A DNA stretch of 64,000 bases. Origin: Paragemmobacter straminiformis. Its GTDB lineage: Bacteria; Pseudomonadota; Alphaproteobacteria; Rhodobacterales; Rhodobacteraceae. Location of the stretch: NCBI RefSeq assembly GCF_014243445.1, contig NZ_JACLQD010000001.1, positions 992,001 to 1,056,000 on the forward strand, in the 5' to 3' direction. Every line of letters starts with the position of its first letter. Positions within the stretch are counted from its first letter, which is position 1. The notes under the pieces were generated by a model that saw nothing but the letters and a program-made list of their open reading frames with translations, had not been told where the DNA came from and did no database searches. Positions 1 through 8,869 of the stretch are shown here, one piece after another. The translations under genes were made by a program, and so were the position numbers.

Positions 1-559
1 CGTCTCGAACCTGTCGGGCCGCGGCGTGGGGATGGATGTGCTCAACTCCACCATGACCGCCCTGCGCGGCCGCATCGCCGTCGACAGCACCGCCGGCGCG
101 GGCACCCGCGTCGCCCTGCACATCCCCGTGTCGCTCGCCTTCCTCGACTGCATCATCCTGCGGCTGGGCCAACAGCTCTTTGCCGTGCCGATCGACGTGG
201 TCTCGGAAATCGCCCGCCCCGCCCCCGGCGAGCTTCTGGGCATCTCTGCCGAAGGCGGCTCCGAGATGTTCCGCCTGCGCGGCAAGCATATCCCGATCTG
301 CCGCCTCGACCATTTCTACGGCGCCCCGACCCGTGGCGACGCCGACTCGCCCAGCAGCGTCCTCGTGGTGTTCAACACCTCCAGCGGCGCCATCGCGGTG
401 CCGGTCGATGAAATCCTCGACCGCCAGCAGGTGGTGATGAAACCGCTGGTCGGACGCCTCTCGCGCGTGCGCGCCAGCTGGGGCTGCGCCCTTCTCGGCA
501 CGGGCGAAGTCGCCCTCGTCCTCGACTGCGAGCGTCTCGGCGCAGGGGTGACGGCATGA
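1..559 (+). CDS. cheA: Chemotaxis histidine kinase CheA, C-terminal fragment (CheA4-like)
   Basis: This is the 3' end of a gene that begins before the window; the reading frame is open from base 2. The first residues, SGRGVGMDVL, are the glycine-rich G2 box of a CheA ATP-binding (P4) domain. About 130 residues of a CheW-like P5 domain follow, including the pattern FAVPIDVVSEI and VDEILDRQQVVMKPL, which docks the kinase to CheW and receptors. The stop codon overlaps the cheR start (ATGA). The order cheA-cheR-cheB-cheW-soluble receptor-cheY-large CheA matches R. sphaeroides cheOp3, where this position is CheA4, a kinase lacking the phosphorylated P1 domain. Whether P1 is missing here cannot be seen because the N-terminus is outside the window. 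Confidence 0.93.
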   Translation, partial: VSNLSGRGVGMDVLNSTMTALRGRIAVDSTAGAGTRVALHIPVSLAFLDCIILRLGQQLFAVPIDVVSEIARPAPGELLGISAEGGSEMFRLRGKHIPICRLDHFYGAPTRGDADSPSSVLVVFNTSSGAIAVPVDEILDRQQVVMKPLVGRLSRVRASWGCALLGTGEVALVLDCERLGAGVTA

Positions 560-1365
560 CCATGTCCGAAACGCAGGGCTGCGAACAGATCCGCGGCTGG
601 CTCAGCCAGCGCTGCGGCATCCATTACCCCGAACACAAGATGGAACTCCTGCGCCAGCGCCTGTCGCGCGTGCAGCGCGCCTATACGGTGGCCACGCTGT
701 CCGACCTCGCCCGCAAGCTCTCGACCGACGCCTCGCACGAATTGCAGCTTGCGGTCATGCATGCGGCCTCGACCAACCACACCTATTTCTTCCGCGAGAT
801 CGAGGTGCTGCAACAGTTCCGCACCCGCATCCTGCCCGTCCTCGCCCAGCGCGACGAAATCCGCATCTGGTCCGCCGCCTGCTCGACCGGAGACGAAGCC
901 TATACCCTCGCCATCATGATCGCCGAGGATTACGGCCTGAACGCGCTCCGGCGCACGGCGATCCTCGGCACCGACATTTCCGCCCCCGTGGTGGAACAGG
1001 CCGAAGCGGGCCTCTTTGCCGAACAGCGTCTCGAACGCGTCCCCGCCGACCTGCGCCGCAAGTATTTCGAACCGGCAGGCCTTGCCCAGTTCCGCATCCG
1101 TCAGGAACTGCGCGATTGCTGCACCTTCCGGCAGATGAACCTCAAGACCACGCCCTATCCGTTCCGCAAGGCGTTCCAGACGGTGTTCTGCCGCAACATC
1201 CTTTACTACTTCGAACAGGCCGACCAGCTCGCCACGCTCAACGCCATCAGCGATGTCACCGAACCCGGCGGCTGGCTGGTGACCTCGGTGACCGAGAACA
1301 TCCGCGACCTGAACACCCGCTGGCAGCCCGTCGACAACGGCATCCACCGCAAGGGGGGCAACTGA
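556..1365 (+). CDS. cheR: Chemotaxis protein methyltransferase CheR
   Basis: CheR uses S-adenosylmethionine to methylate glutamates on chemoreceptors and so sets adaptation. The 269-residue length is normal. The protein shows the family pattern: an N-terminal helical domain, then TNHTYFFRE, then the SAM-binding segment IWSAACSTGDEAYTLA, ILGTDIS, and VFCRNILYYF near the end of the Rossmann fold. The start chosen overlaps the cheA stop; an ATG six bases downstream (MSETQG) is equally possible. Its stop overlaps the cheB start by one base (TGATG), so cheA, cheR and cheB are probably translationally coupled. Confidence 0.96.
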   Translation: MTMSETQGCEQIRGWLSQRCGIHYPEHKMELLRQRLSRVQRAYTVATLSDLARKLSTDASHELQLAVMHAASTNHTYFFREIEVLQQFRTRILPVLAQRDEIRIWSAACSTGDEAYTLAIMIAEDYGLNALRRTAILGTDISAPVVEQAEAGLFAEQRLERVPADLRRKYFEPAGLAQFRIRQELRDCCTFRQMNLKTTPYPFRKAFQTVFCRNILYYFEQADQLATLNAISDVTEPGGWLVTSVTENIRDLNTRWQPVDNGIHRKGGN

Positions 1366-2474
1366 TGGTGCGCTCCTCTGCCCCGCGCGTGGTCAAGGTG
1401 CTGATCGTCGACGACTCGGCGATGGTGCGCAAAGTGCTGACGATGGGCCTGTCCTCCGACCGGTTCATCCAGGTCGTCGGCGCGGCATCGAACCCCGACA
1501 CCGCATGGAAGATGATCCAGGACCTGCGCCCCGACGTCATCACCCTCGATGTCGAAATGCCCGAAATGGACGGCATCAGCTTCCTGCGCGCCTTCCTGCC
1601 CAAGGCCCGCATCCCCACGGTGATGATCTCGGCCCATACCCGCGACGGCGCGCAGACCTCGATCGACGCGATGGAGGCGGGTGCCGTCGACATCATTCCC
1701 AAGCCGGCGCTCGCGGGGCTTGCCAGCGGCCTGCCCGCCATGATGGCCGACATCTGCGCCCGCGTCCGCGCCGCAGCCGATGCCCATGTCATGCTGGGCC
1801 GCACCCACCCCTCCGCGCCGCGCGCGCCCCTCGCCGCCCGGCCTTCCGCCCCGCGCGCGCCCCGCGCCGCCGCCGGGCCGGAAATCCTTGCGCTGGGCTC
1901 CTCGACCGGCGGCGTGCAGGCGCTCGGCGCGATCCTTCCCATGTTCCCCGCCGATTGCCCGCCCATCGTCATCGTCCAGCACATGCCCGAGGCCTTCACC
2001 GGCCCCTTCGCCAACCGCCTCGACGGCACCTGCACCGTCACCGTCCGCGAGGCGCAGGATGGCGACACCGTCGAACCCGGCTGCGTCCTCATCGCCCCCG
2101 GCGGCAAGCGGCACATGGAGATCGTGCCGAACGGGCGCGGCTACCGCATCCGCCTTGTCGAAGGCCCCGCCGTCTGCTTCTCGCGCCCCTCGGTCGACGT
2201 GCTGTTCAACTCGGTCGCCCGCCTTGCCGGACCCAACGCCGTGGCCGCCATCCTGACCGGCATGGGCCGCGACGGCTCGGCAGGCCTTCTGGCGATCCGT
2301 CAGGCCGGAGGCCGCACGCTGGCGCAGGACGAGGAAACCTCGGTCGTCTACGGCATGCCGATGGCCGCATGGGAAAACGGCGCCGCCGAAGTCGCCCTTC
2401 CGCTCGAAGACATTCCCGCCCGCATGCTCGCCATGCTCGCCCAACGCCCCCACCGCACCGAATTGCGCGCCTGA
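1365..2474 (+). CDS. cheB: Chemotaxis response regulator protein-glutamate methylesterase CheB
   Basis: CheB removes methyl groups from receptors when phosphorylated by CheA and opposes CheR. The protein has 369 residues. An N-terminal receiver domain (about 10-130) carries the acidic pair D16/D17, phospho-acceptor D62 in TLDVEMPEMDG and KP near 107. A proline- and alanine-rich linker (about 145-170) leads to the methylesterase domain with LGSSTGGVQAL (active serine), VIVQHMPEAFTGPFA (histidine) and LTGMGRDGSAGL (aspartate), so the catalytic triad is complete. The long open frame extends upstream inside cheR, but the ATG overlapping the cheR stop gives the expected N-terminus VKVLIVDDSAMVR. 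Confidence 0.96.
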   Translation: MVRSSAPRVVKVLIVDDSAMVRKVLTMGLSSDRFIQVVGAASNPDTAWKMIQDLRPDVITLDVEMPEMDGISFLRAFLPKARIPTVMISAHTRDGAQTSIDAMEAGAVDIIPKPALAGLASGLPAMMADICARVRAAADAHVMLGRTHPSAPRAPLAARPSAPRAPRAAAGPEILALGSSTGGVQALGAILPMFPADCPPIVIVQHMPEAFTGPFANRLDGTCTVTVREAQDGDTVEPGCVLIAPGGKRHMEIVPNGRGYRIRLVEGPAVCFSRPSVDVLFNSVARLAGPNAVAAILTGMGRDGSAGLLAIRQAGGRTLAQDEETSVVYGMPMAAWENGAAEVALPLEDIPARMLAMLAQRPHRTELRA

Positions 2475-2494
2475 CGCCGAAAATGGAGATTAGC

Positions 2495-3025
2495 ATGTCA
2501 GACCAGACCACAGACGAGACGAAGCTCCGCAACGCCGGGCTTTCCCTCAACGACACCGACAACATCGACGAGATGTATCTGACCTTCGCCCTCGCGAACG
2601 AGGAATACGGCGTCGGAATCGCGGGCGTCACCGAAATCGTCGGAATGCAGCGCATCATGTCCGTGCCCGACGTGCCCCATTACATCAAGGGCGTCATCAA
2701 CCTGCGCGGCAAGGTCATCCCGCTGATGGACGTGCGCCTGCGCTTCGGCATGCCCGAACGCGCCTATGACGAACGCACCGTCGTCATCGTCATGGACGTG
2801 GCCGATGCGCCCATCGGCCTTATCGTCGACGGCGTCTCCGAGGTGCTGGAAATCCCGCCCGCGCAGGTGGACCGGCACACCCAGTTCGGCCGCTCGGCCA
2901 GCCGCCCCGTCATTTCCGGCATCGGTCGCATCGGCGACCGCGTGGCCGTGCTGCTCGATACCTCGGTTCTAGTCTCCGACACCGACATCGCGGTGGCGCA
3001 CGACCTTTCCGTCGCCGCCGAATGA
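2495..3025 (+). CDS. cheW: Chemotaxis coupling protein CheW
   Basis: CheW bridges chemoreceptors and the CheA P5 domain. This 176-residue protein is a single CheW domain after a 25-residue N-terminal tail. Recognisable signatures are YLTFALANEEYGVGIAGVTEIV, IKGVINLRGKVIPLMDVRLRFG and IGLIVDGVSEVLEI. The ATG at 2495 is preferred because GGAGAT lies just upstream; an in-frame ATG at 2483 would add four residues. It sits 20 bp after cheB and 26 bp before the receptor gene, in the position of cheW4 in R. sphaeroides cheOp3. Confidence 0.95.
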   Translation: MSDQTTDETKLRNAGLSLNDTDNIDEMYLTFALANEEYGVGIAGVTEIVGMQRIMSVPDVPHYIKGVINLRGKVIPLMDVRLRFGMPERAYDERTVVIVMDVADAPIGLIVDGVSEVLEIPPAQVDRHTQFGRSASRPVISGIGRIGDRVAVLLDTSVLVSDTDIAVAHDLSVAAE

Positions 3026-3051
3026 CGCGGCTTTTTGCAAAGGTTTAACCC

Positions 3052-4983
3052 ATGACCCGCAGAATTCCGCCGTCCCAGACCAACCGGACCCGTCCCCGCA
3101 CGGACCCGCTCGCCGACCTTGAACCTGAACCGGTCACCGCCACGGCTGACCAGACCAACATAGACCCGCCGCTCCCGACCGCGCTCGAAGCCGGCTACCA
3201 AAGGACCGAAGACATGGCACAAGAACCCACAGCCGACGCCCATATCTGGGACAAGATGTCCGCATTCGAGACACTCGACATCCTGTCCAATCCGGTGATG
3301 CTGGCCGACCATGACATGGTGATCCGCCACGTCAACGAAGCCGGCTACCAGATGTTCGAACGGATCGAGGCCGAGATCCGCCGCGACCTGCCCAACTTCC
3401 GCGCCCGCGACGTGATCGGCAAGAATATCGACGTCTTTCATAAAAACCCGCATTACCAGCGCGGCCTGATGAGCGGCATGGTCAAACCCCATGACGGCAA
3501 ATTCACCATCGGCGGCCGCCACCTCGCCTTCCGCGCCACGCCCAAATTCACCAAGGGCACCGAAATCGGCTGCATCTTCGTCGAATGGCAGGACCGGACC
3601 GAGGTCATCAAGGCCAATACACAGGTCGAACGGCTGATGTCCGACATCCGCAAGATGGCCGAAGATCATTCGCGCGGCGAAATCGACCAGTTCATTTCCG
3701 AAGACGGCTACGAACCCGCCTTCGCCACCGTGGTCCGCGAGATGAACGCGATGGTCGTCGAACATATCGAGACCAAGAAAAAGGTCGTGGCCTGCCTTGC
3801 CGAAATCGCGCAGGGCAATTTCTCGGCCCAACTCGAACAATTCCCCGGCAAGAAAGCCTTCCTCAACGCCGCCGTCGAAGCGATGCGCAGCAACCTCACC
3901 TCGGTGATCGGTGAAATCGAACGCCTGTCGAACGCCATCGTCGATGGCAACCTCGATGCCCAAAGCGACCGCAGCCTGTTCACCGGCGATTTCATCCGCA
4001 TCATGAACGCCTTCGAATCGGCCTTCACCGGCCTGAACGGCGCCTTCAACCTGATCACCCAGCAGGTGACGCAGGTCGCCACCACGGTCGAGCAAATGAG
4101 CCAGTCGTCGCAGGCGCTGGCCACCAACAGCCAGATCCAGTCCTCCTCGGTGGACGAGGTTTCCGCCTCGGCCGAAGAGACCGACGTGCAGGTGAAATCC
4201 AACGCCGCCGCCGCGACCAAGGCAAGCCAGCTCGTCACGGGCGCAAGCGAGGTCGCCGAAATCGGCAAGGGCAAGATCAACGAGATGGTCACCGCAATGC
4301 AGGGCATCCGCGCCTCGTCGCAAGACATCGCCAAGATCATCAAGGTCATCGACGAAATCGCCTTCCAGACCAACCTTCTCGCCCTCAACGCCGCGGTCGA
4401 GGCCGCGCGCGCCGGTCAGCATGGCCGCGGTTTCGCCGTCGTGGCGCAGGAAGTGCGCAACCTCGCCGGACGCTCGGCCAAGGCCGCCCGCGAAACCTCC
4501 GAGCTGATCGAGGACGCGGCGACCCGCGTGCAATCGGGCGTCAAGATCGCCGATGAAACCAGCCGCGCCTTCGTCACCATCGCCGATGACATCGAAAAGG
4601 TTAAAACCCTCGTCACCGACATCGCGACCGCCTCCGACGAACAGGCCCGCGGCGTGGCGCAGATCAACATCGCCATCGGCGAAATCGCCAAATCCGCGCT
4701 CTCGACCAGCCAGCAGGCCGAAGAACTCGCCGCCTCGTCGAACGAGATGCAGGCCGCGACCGAAAGCATGCGGTCGGAAATGTCGCGCTTCCGTCTGCGC
4801 AAGACCGAATCCCGCGGCCTTCCGGGCCTCTCGCTCGAAGGCGTGCCGGCCGAGCTGATGGCGCAGATCCAGTCGATGATCGCAGGCCAGATGGGCGGCG
4901 GCCGCGCCCCCGCTCCGGCCCGCGCCCTGGCCGGTGGCAACCGCAACAGCGACCGCGACCAGCGCGGTTTCGGCAACTTCTGA
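3052..4983 (+). CDS. tlpT: Soluble methyl-accepting chemotaxis protein with PAS domain (TlpT-like)
   Basis: This 643-residue chemoreceptor has no hydrophobic membrane segment, so it should be cytoplasmic. After a disordered N-terminus, a PAS-like domain lies at about 70-185 (ILSNPVMLADHDMVIRHVNEAG, IGKNIDVFHKNP). Helical HAMP-like segments follow (about 190-340), then the signalling domain with the conserved hairpin tip VIDEIAFQTNLLALNAAVEA followed by ARAG..GRGFAVVAQEVRNLAGRSA. There is no NWETF-type C-terminal pentapeptide for CheR/CheB docking. Soluble receptors next to cheA3/cheA4 are TlpT in R. sphaeroides, where they form the cytoplasmic chemosensory cluster. An alternative start at 3214 (MAQEPTAD) would remove the low-complexity N-terminus. 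Confidence 0.92.
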   Translation: MTRRIPPSQTNRTRPRTDPLADLEPEPVTATADQTNIDPPLPTALEAGYQRTEDMAQEPTADAHIWDKMSAFETLDILSNPVMLADHDMVIRHVNEAGYQMFERIEAEIRRDLPNFRARDVIGKNIDVFHKNPHYQRGLMSGMVKPHDGKFTIGGRHLAFRATPKFTKGTEIGCIFVEWQDRTEVIKANTQVERLMSDIRKMAEDHSRGEIDQFISEDGYEPAFATVVREMNAMVVEHIETKKKVVACLAEIAQGNFSAQLEQFPGKKAFLNAAVEAMRSNLTSVIGEIERLSNAIVDGNLDAQSDRSLFTGDFIRIMNAFESAFTGLNGAFNLITQQVTQVATTVEQMSQSSQALATNSQIQSSSVDEVSASAEETDVQVKSNAAAATKASQLVTGASEVAEIGKGKINEMVTAMQGIRASSQDIAKIIKVIDEIAFQTNLLALNAAVEAARAGQHGRGFAVVAQEVRNLAGRSAKAARETSELIEDAATRVQSGVKIADETSRAFVTIADDIEKVKTLVTDIATASDEQARGVAQINIAIGEIAKSALSTSQQAEELAASSNEMQAATESMRSEMSRFRLRKTESRGLPGLSLEGVPAELMAQIQSMIAGQMGGGRAPAPARALAGGNRNSDRDQRGFGNF

Positions 4984-4990
4984 TCCCCCC

Positions 4991-5017
4991 GGCCGCCGCG
5001 CCGCAAACGCGGCGGCC
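4991..5017. terminator. GC hairpin between the receptor gene and cheY
   Basis: A perfect 10-bp inverted repeat (GGCCGCCGCG at 4991-5000 and its complement at 5008-5017, 7-base loop) lies 8 bp after the receptor stop and 25 bp before the cheY start. There is no T tract, so it looks more like a partial terminator or an mRNA-stability element that sets different levels of receptor and CheY than a full stop of transcription. Confidence 0.6.
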
Positions 5018-5042
5018 CCCATATTTCAAACGGAGTATCCCC

Positions 5043-5447
5043 ATGCCTTTCAACGTGATGATCGTCGATGACGCCGCGATGATGCGCCTTTACATCGCCA
5101 GCTTCATCAAAACCCTGCCCGACTTCAAAGTGGTGGCGCAGGCCGCCAACGGTCAGGAAGCCCTCGACAAGCTCGGCACGATTCCCGATGTCGACCTGAT
5201 CCTGCTCGATATCGAGATGCCGGTGATGGACGGTCTGGAATTCCTGCGCCACGCCAAGCTCAAGACCCGCGCCAAGATCTGCATGCTGTCCTCGGTCGCC
5301 GTGTCGGGTTCGGCCCATGCCGCCAAGGCCCGCGAACTGGGCGCCGATGGCGTCGTGTCCAAACCCTCGGGCACCGTCTCGCACGACCTCGAAGAGAAAA
5401 CCGGCGACGAACTCGCCCGAACGATGCGGACGCTCGTGGCGGCCTGA
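5043..5447 (+). CDS. cheY: CheY-family response regulator (CheY6-like)
   Basis: This is a single-domain receiver of 134 residues. Acidic residues D9/D10, phospho-acceptor D56 (LLLDIEMPVMDG), S83/S84 and K107 are all in place. After the KP motif there is an unusual extended loop (SGTVSHDLEEKTGDEL) before the last helix, seen more often in CheB receivers than in CheY. By position it corresponds to CheY6 of R. sphaeroides, the motor-binding regulator phosphorylated by CheA3. A good ribosome site (CGGAG) precedes the ATG. It probably receives phosphate from the next gene product and acts on the flagellar switch. Confidence 0.92.
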   Translation: MPFNVMIVDDAAMMRLYIASFIKTLPDFKVVAQAANGQEALDKLGTIPDVDLILLDIEMPVMDGLEFLRHAKLKTRAKICMLSSVAVSGSAHAAKARELGADGVVSKPSGTVSHDLEEKTGDELARTMRTLVAA

Positions 5448-5498
5448 CCGCCACTTTCTCCCCCTAACGGCTGATCCCGCAGCGGAAAGAAGAACGCG

Positions 5499-8400
5499 AT
5501 GTCTGACGAGATGGACGAAATCTGGGCGCTTTACGCCGATGACGGTGCGCAGGCGCTCGACGCGATGGAAACCGCGCTCATGGCCCTTGGCGACGGCTCG
5601 GGCACGGCCCAGGACCGCGACCGCCACGTGGGCGCGCTGTTCCGCGCCGTGCATACCTTCAAGGGCAACTCCCGCGTTCTGGGCCTCGCCGTCGTGGAAA
5701 GCCGCGCCCACCACTCCGAAGACCTGATCGGCCTCGTCCGCGATCAGGGCGTTCCGTGGGATGCCGAGATCAAGGATATCCTGCTGCTTGCCGCCGACAC
5801 GCTTCGGCTGATGCTGGAAGAGACCGCCGCCACCCGCGCCGACGTCGACCCCGCCTCCTCCGAAGGGCTGATGGCGCAACTCCTCGACAAGATCGCCCGT
5901 TGCAGCGGCCATGCGCCCGAGGCTCCGGCACCGGCCGCCACAGCCGAAGCCGTTACCGCTGCGGAACCCGTGGCGGAACCCGTGGCAGAACCGGCAGCCG
6001 AAGCCGTCACGGAACCCGCCCCCGAAGCGGTGGCCGAACCCGCCCCCGCCGCAAGAAAGACCAAGCCCCGCAAACCCGCCGATCCGCCCCATCAACCCGT
6101 TCCAGAAGCGGCCCCCGAACCTGTCGCCGCACCCGTCGCCGCACCCGTCGCCGCAGCGCCCGCGCCTTCGGCACCCGAAACCCCGGCCCCGCCCGCCGCC
6201 CGCGCGCGCAGGCTGGCCGACGACCCGACCTACCGCGACATCTTCAAAGGCATGAGCGGGGATGCCCGCGCCAAGCTCCAGTCGCTTTACGACAGCTACA
6301 CGGCCGACCCCGAAGCCGCCCCCAAAGCGCGGCGCGAGGCGGACGGGCTTTGCCACGCCGCCCGCCAGATGGGGCTCGACGACTGGGTCACCGCCCTGCA
6401 AAGCTACCTGACCGCCGACCAGACCGACGAGGCTCTGGCCCAGCTCCTCCTGCGGCTCGACGACCTGAACGATCAGGAATTCGGCACCCCCGCCGCCGCC
6501 GCCCTGCCCGAATCGGGCAATTTCTTCGACGCCATCCGCGGCTTCCTGTCCGACATCGCCAGCATGGGCACCGATTTCTCGCTGGGTGACGCGCCCGATC
6601 AGGCCCGCATCGCCAGCGCCATCGCCACGCTGCAAGCCGCCGCGGCACCCCACGGGTTCCTGCGCCTGTCGGAATCGGCCGCGCAACTGGCCCGCGCCAG
6701 AAACGCCACCGAATACCGCAGCGCCGAACTGCGCCTTTACGAAGAACTCTCCGCCGTCGAGGCCGTGATGCCCGACGCCGCCCTTGCCGCCGGAATCTCG
6801 CCGCGCGAACTGGTGCAAAGCTGGAGCGCGGAACACGTTTTCGAAACGCTCGCCAGCCTCGAAGCCACGCTTGACCGCCTGCGCGCGCCCTCGTCCGACC
6901 GCGACAAGGACCACGCGCTGCTCGACCACCTCCTGCGCCTCGTCCATCACGCCTGCGCCCATTACCGCATCGACACCGCGGGCCAACTGGCCATGTCGCT
7001 GATCGACCTGTTCAGCCGCGTGCAGGCCACAGGCATCGCGCCCGACGCCATCCTCACCCACATCGCCCGCGGCTTCATCGACACCATCGAACTGGTGTTC
7101 GACGCGCTCTACCAGGGCGAAACCCCCGACACGCAAAACCTCGAAAAGCTGTTCGAGGAAGCCGCCAACGTCTGCTTCGTGCAAGACGGGCTGATGACCG
7201 CCTCGGCCATCGAACGCCGCCTCGGCCTGCCCAAGGAATTTCACCGCGTGCTGTCGCCCGAAAGCGTGCGCGCGGCCTCGGAAGCCATCGAAAGCGGCCA
7301 GCGCTTCTACATCATCCGCGCCGACATCAACACCGACGAAACCCTTGCCGAGGCGTTCATCGTCTGGCTGTCCTCGGGCCTTGCCAAGCCGATCACCAAC
7401 GTCACCGTGTTCAAGGGCGAAGACACGCTCTTCGACTTCCTCGTTGCAACCACCCTCGATGATGCAAGCCTCGGGGAATCGCTGACACGCATCGACCCGT
7501 CGGCCCGCAAGCTGCGCCTGCAACGCACCCTCACCGTCCTGGTCGAGGCCGATGGCGACACCGGCACCGCCCCGACCGATACCGACACCGCCCCGCAGCC
7601 CATGCAAAGCGGCGTCACGCCGGAAATGCTCGAATCCATCGGCGAGATCGCGGCCAGCCAGTCGATGATCAGCCACATGCTGACCGAACTTGCCGAAGAA
7701 GACCTGATGGACACGATCGACGGCCTTCTGCGCAGCCACGGGCAGGATTGGAAGCGCGCGCGCGCGCAGGTCCGCAACCTGATCGGCGATTTCGCCACCC
7801 GCCTTCAGGAAGTCACCCAGATGGAGGCGCAGCTCGTCGGCCAACTGACCCAGCTTCAGGAAGAAACCGTCGAAATCCGCAGCCGCGCCATTTCCTCGGT
7901 GACCCGCCCGCTCGAAACCTTCGTGCAGGCCTACTCCCGCCGCAACCGCCGCGAAGCGCAGTTCTCCTGCTCGGGCGACGAACTCACGCTCGACATCACC
8001 ATCCTCGAAACCCTGCGCAAGATGCTGCGCAGCCTGTTCGTCATGCGTCTCGACCTCGGTCCCGATGCGCCGCAGTCGATCCACATCGCCTTCCACCGCG
8101 ATGAAGAGCGCGTTCTCGCCATCATCGAGGACGACGGCGCCGTGATCGACGGCTCGCCCGTGCTGGAAGAGATCCAGACCACCCTTGCCCGCAGCGGGGG
8201 CGAGATCCGCCGCGTCGCCCTTCCGGGCAAGGGCATGCGCTTCCACATCTCGATGCCGCTCGCGATGGTTGTCCTCGACGGCATGGTCGTGGCGGTGCAG
8301 GGCGTGCGCTATGTCGTCCCCGTCGACGCCATCCGCATGATCCTGCAACCCGAAACCGACCTGCAATTCACCGTCTCGGCCGCCGAAGGGCAAAAGATGC

Positions 8401-8705
8401 TCCGCATCGCCGATGACGAGATCGTCGCCGTCCACCCGCTGGCACAGAACGGCAGCGACTCGGCGCAGAACCGCGGTGTCTATGTCGTCCTCGGCGCGCA
8501 GGGCCGCAGCGTCGCGGTTCCGGTCGACGAGCTGATCGGCCAGCAACTGGTTCTGCTGCGCCCCCTGCGCGGCGTTCTCTCCAAGGTCCAGAACATGACC
8601 GGCATCGCCCTGCTTGCGGGCGGCGACGTCGGAATGGTGGTTTCGGCCAACATGCTCTGCGCCGCCTCGCGCGAAGCCGTCCGCAACCCATCCTTGCGGA
8701 TGTAG
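5499..8705 (+). CDS. cheA3: Large Hpt/CheW-domain protein, CheA3-like
   Basis: The protein has 1068 residues. Residues 1-110 are an Hpt (P1) domain with the phosphorylatable histidine H52 in AVHTFKGNSRVLG. A repetitive Ala/Pro/Glu linker spans about 145-240. A long helical region of no known family covers about 240-760. Residues about 790-925 resemble a CheA ATP-binding domain but are degraded: where kinases have the N box with HLLRNAVDHG this protein has KMLRSLFVMRL. Residues about 930-1065 are a CheW-like P5 domain. In R. sphaeroides, CheA3 has only P1 and P5 separated by 794 residues and is phosphorylated by CheA4; the intervening region dephosphorylates CheY6. Size, order and neighbours fit that protein closely. 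Confidence 0.92.
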   Translation: MSDEMDEIWALYADDGAQALDAMETALMALGDGSGTAQDRDRHVGALFRAVHTFKGNSRVLGLAVVESRAHHSEDLIGLVRDQGVPWDAEIKDILLLAADTLRLMLEETAATRADVDPASSEGLMAQLLDKIARCSGHAPEAPAPAATAEAVTAAEPVAEPVAEPAAEAVTEPAPEAVAEPAPAARKTKPRKPADPPHQPVPEAAPEPVAAPVAAPVAAAPAPSAPETPAPPAARARRLADDPTYRDIFKGMSGDARAKLQSLYDSYTADPEAAPKARREADGLCHAARQMGLDDWVTALQSYLTADQTDEALAQLLLRLDDLNDQEFGTPAAAALPESGNFFDAIRGFLSDIASMGTDFSLGDAPDQARIASAIATLQAAAAPHGFLRLSESAAQLARARNATEYRSAELRLYEELSAVEAVMPDAALAAGISPRELVQSWSAEHVFETLASLEATLDRLRAPSSDRDKDHALLDHLLRLVHHACAHYRIDTAGQLAMSLIDLFSRVQATGIAPDAILTHIARGFIDTIELVFDALYQGETPDTQNLEKLFEEAANVCFVQDGLMTASAIERRLGLPKEFHRVLSPESVRAASEAIESGQRFYIIRADINTDETLAEAFIVWLSSGLAKPITNVTVFKGEDTLFDFLVATTLDDASLGESLTRIDPSARKLRLQRTLTVLVEADGDTGTAPTDTDTAPQPMQSGVTPEMLESIGEIAASQSMISHMLTELAEEDLMDTIDGLLRSHGQDWKRARAQVRNLIGDFATRLQEVTQMEAQLVGQLTQLQEETVEIRSRAISSVTRPLETFVQAYSRRNRREAQFSCSGDELTLDITILETLRKMLRSLFVMRLDLGPDAPQSIHIAFHRDEERVLAIIEDDGAVIDGSPVLEEIQTTLARSGGEIRRVALPGKGMRFHISMPLAMVVLDGMVVAVQGVRYVVPVDAIRMILQPETDLQFTVSAAEGQKMLRIADDEIVAVHPLAQNGSDSAQNRGVYVVLGAQGRSVAVPVDELIGQQLVLLRPLRGVLSKVQNMTGIALLAGGDVGMVVSANMLCAASREAVRNPSLRM

Positions 8706-8799
8706 CACCCCCATACCCGTCTGGCGCTGGCCGTGGCATCCGTATCGGTCAGCGCCTGCGCGGTTGATTTGCAACGAAATCGAACCGATTCAGGGGCTG

Positions 8800-8826
8800 T
8801 AAAACAACCCCGAGTCGTGCCGTCCG
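8800..8826 (+). promoter_or_regulatory. Candidate sigma-28 (FliA) promoter for the receiver-like gene
   Basis: TAAA at 8800-8803, then exactly 15 bases, then GCCGTCCG at 8819-8826. Sigma-28 promoters have TAAA, about 15 bases and GCCGATAA. Two more copies with the same spacing occur before fliS and the gene at 11084, which raises confidence that this is real. Confidence 0.5.
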
Positions 8827-8869
8827 CAGCGCACAACCGGGACCACATGGCTCAGGAGGGCCACCCGAC

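Noticed and set aside
5930-6200. Repetitive GC-rich tract that could be taken for a noncoding repeat
   Set aside because: It is the Ala/Pro/Glu linker of the CheA3-like protein and keeps the reading frame.
4416-8774. A 1452-codon open frame on the minus strand opposite tlpT, cheY and cheA3
   Set aside because: It is a by-product of high GC content and strong codon bias in the real genes: the product is rich in Gly, Asp, His and Arg with no domain, and the plus-strand genes are clear.
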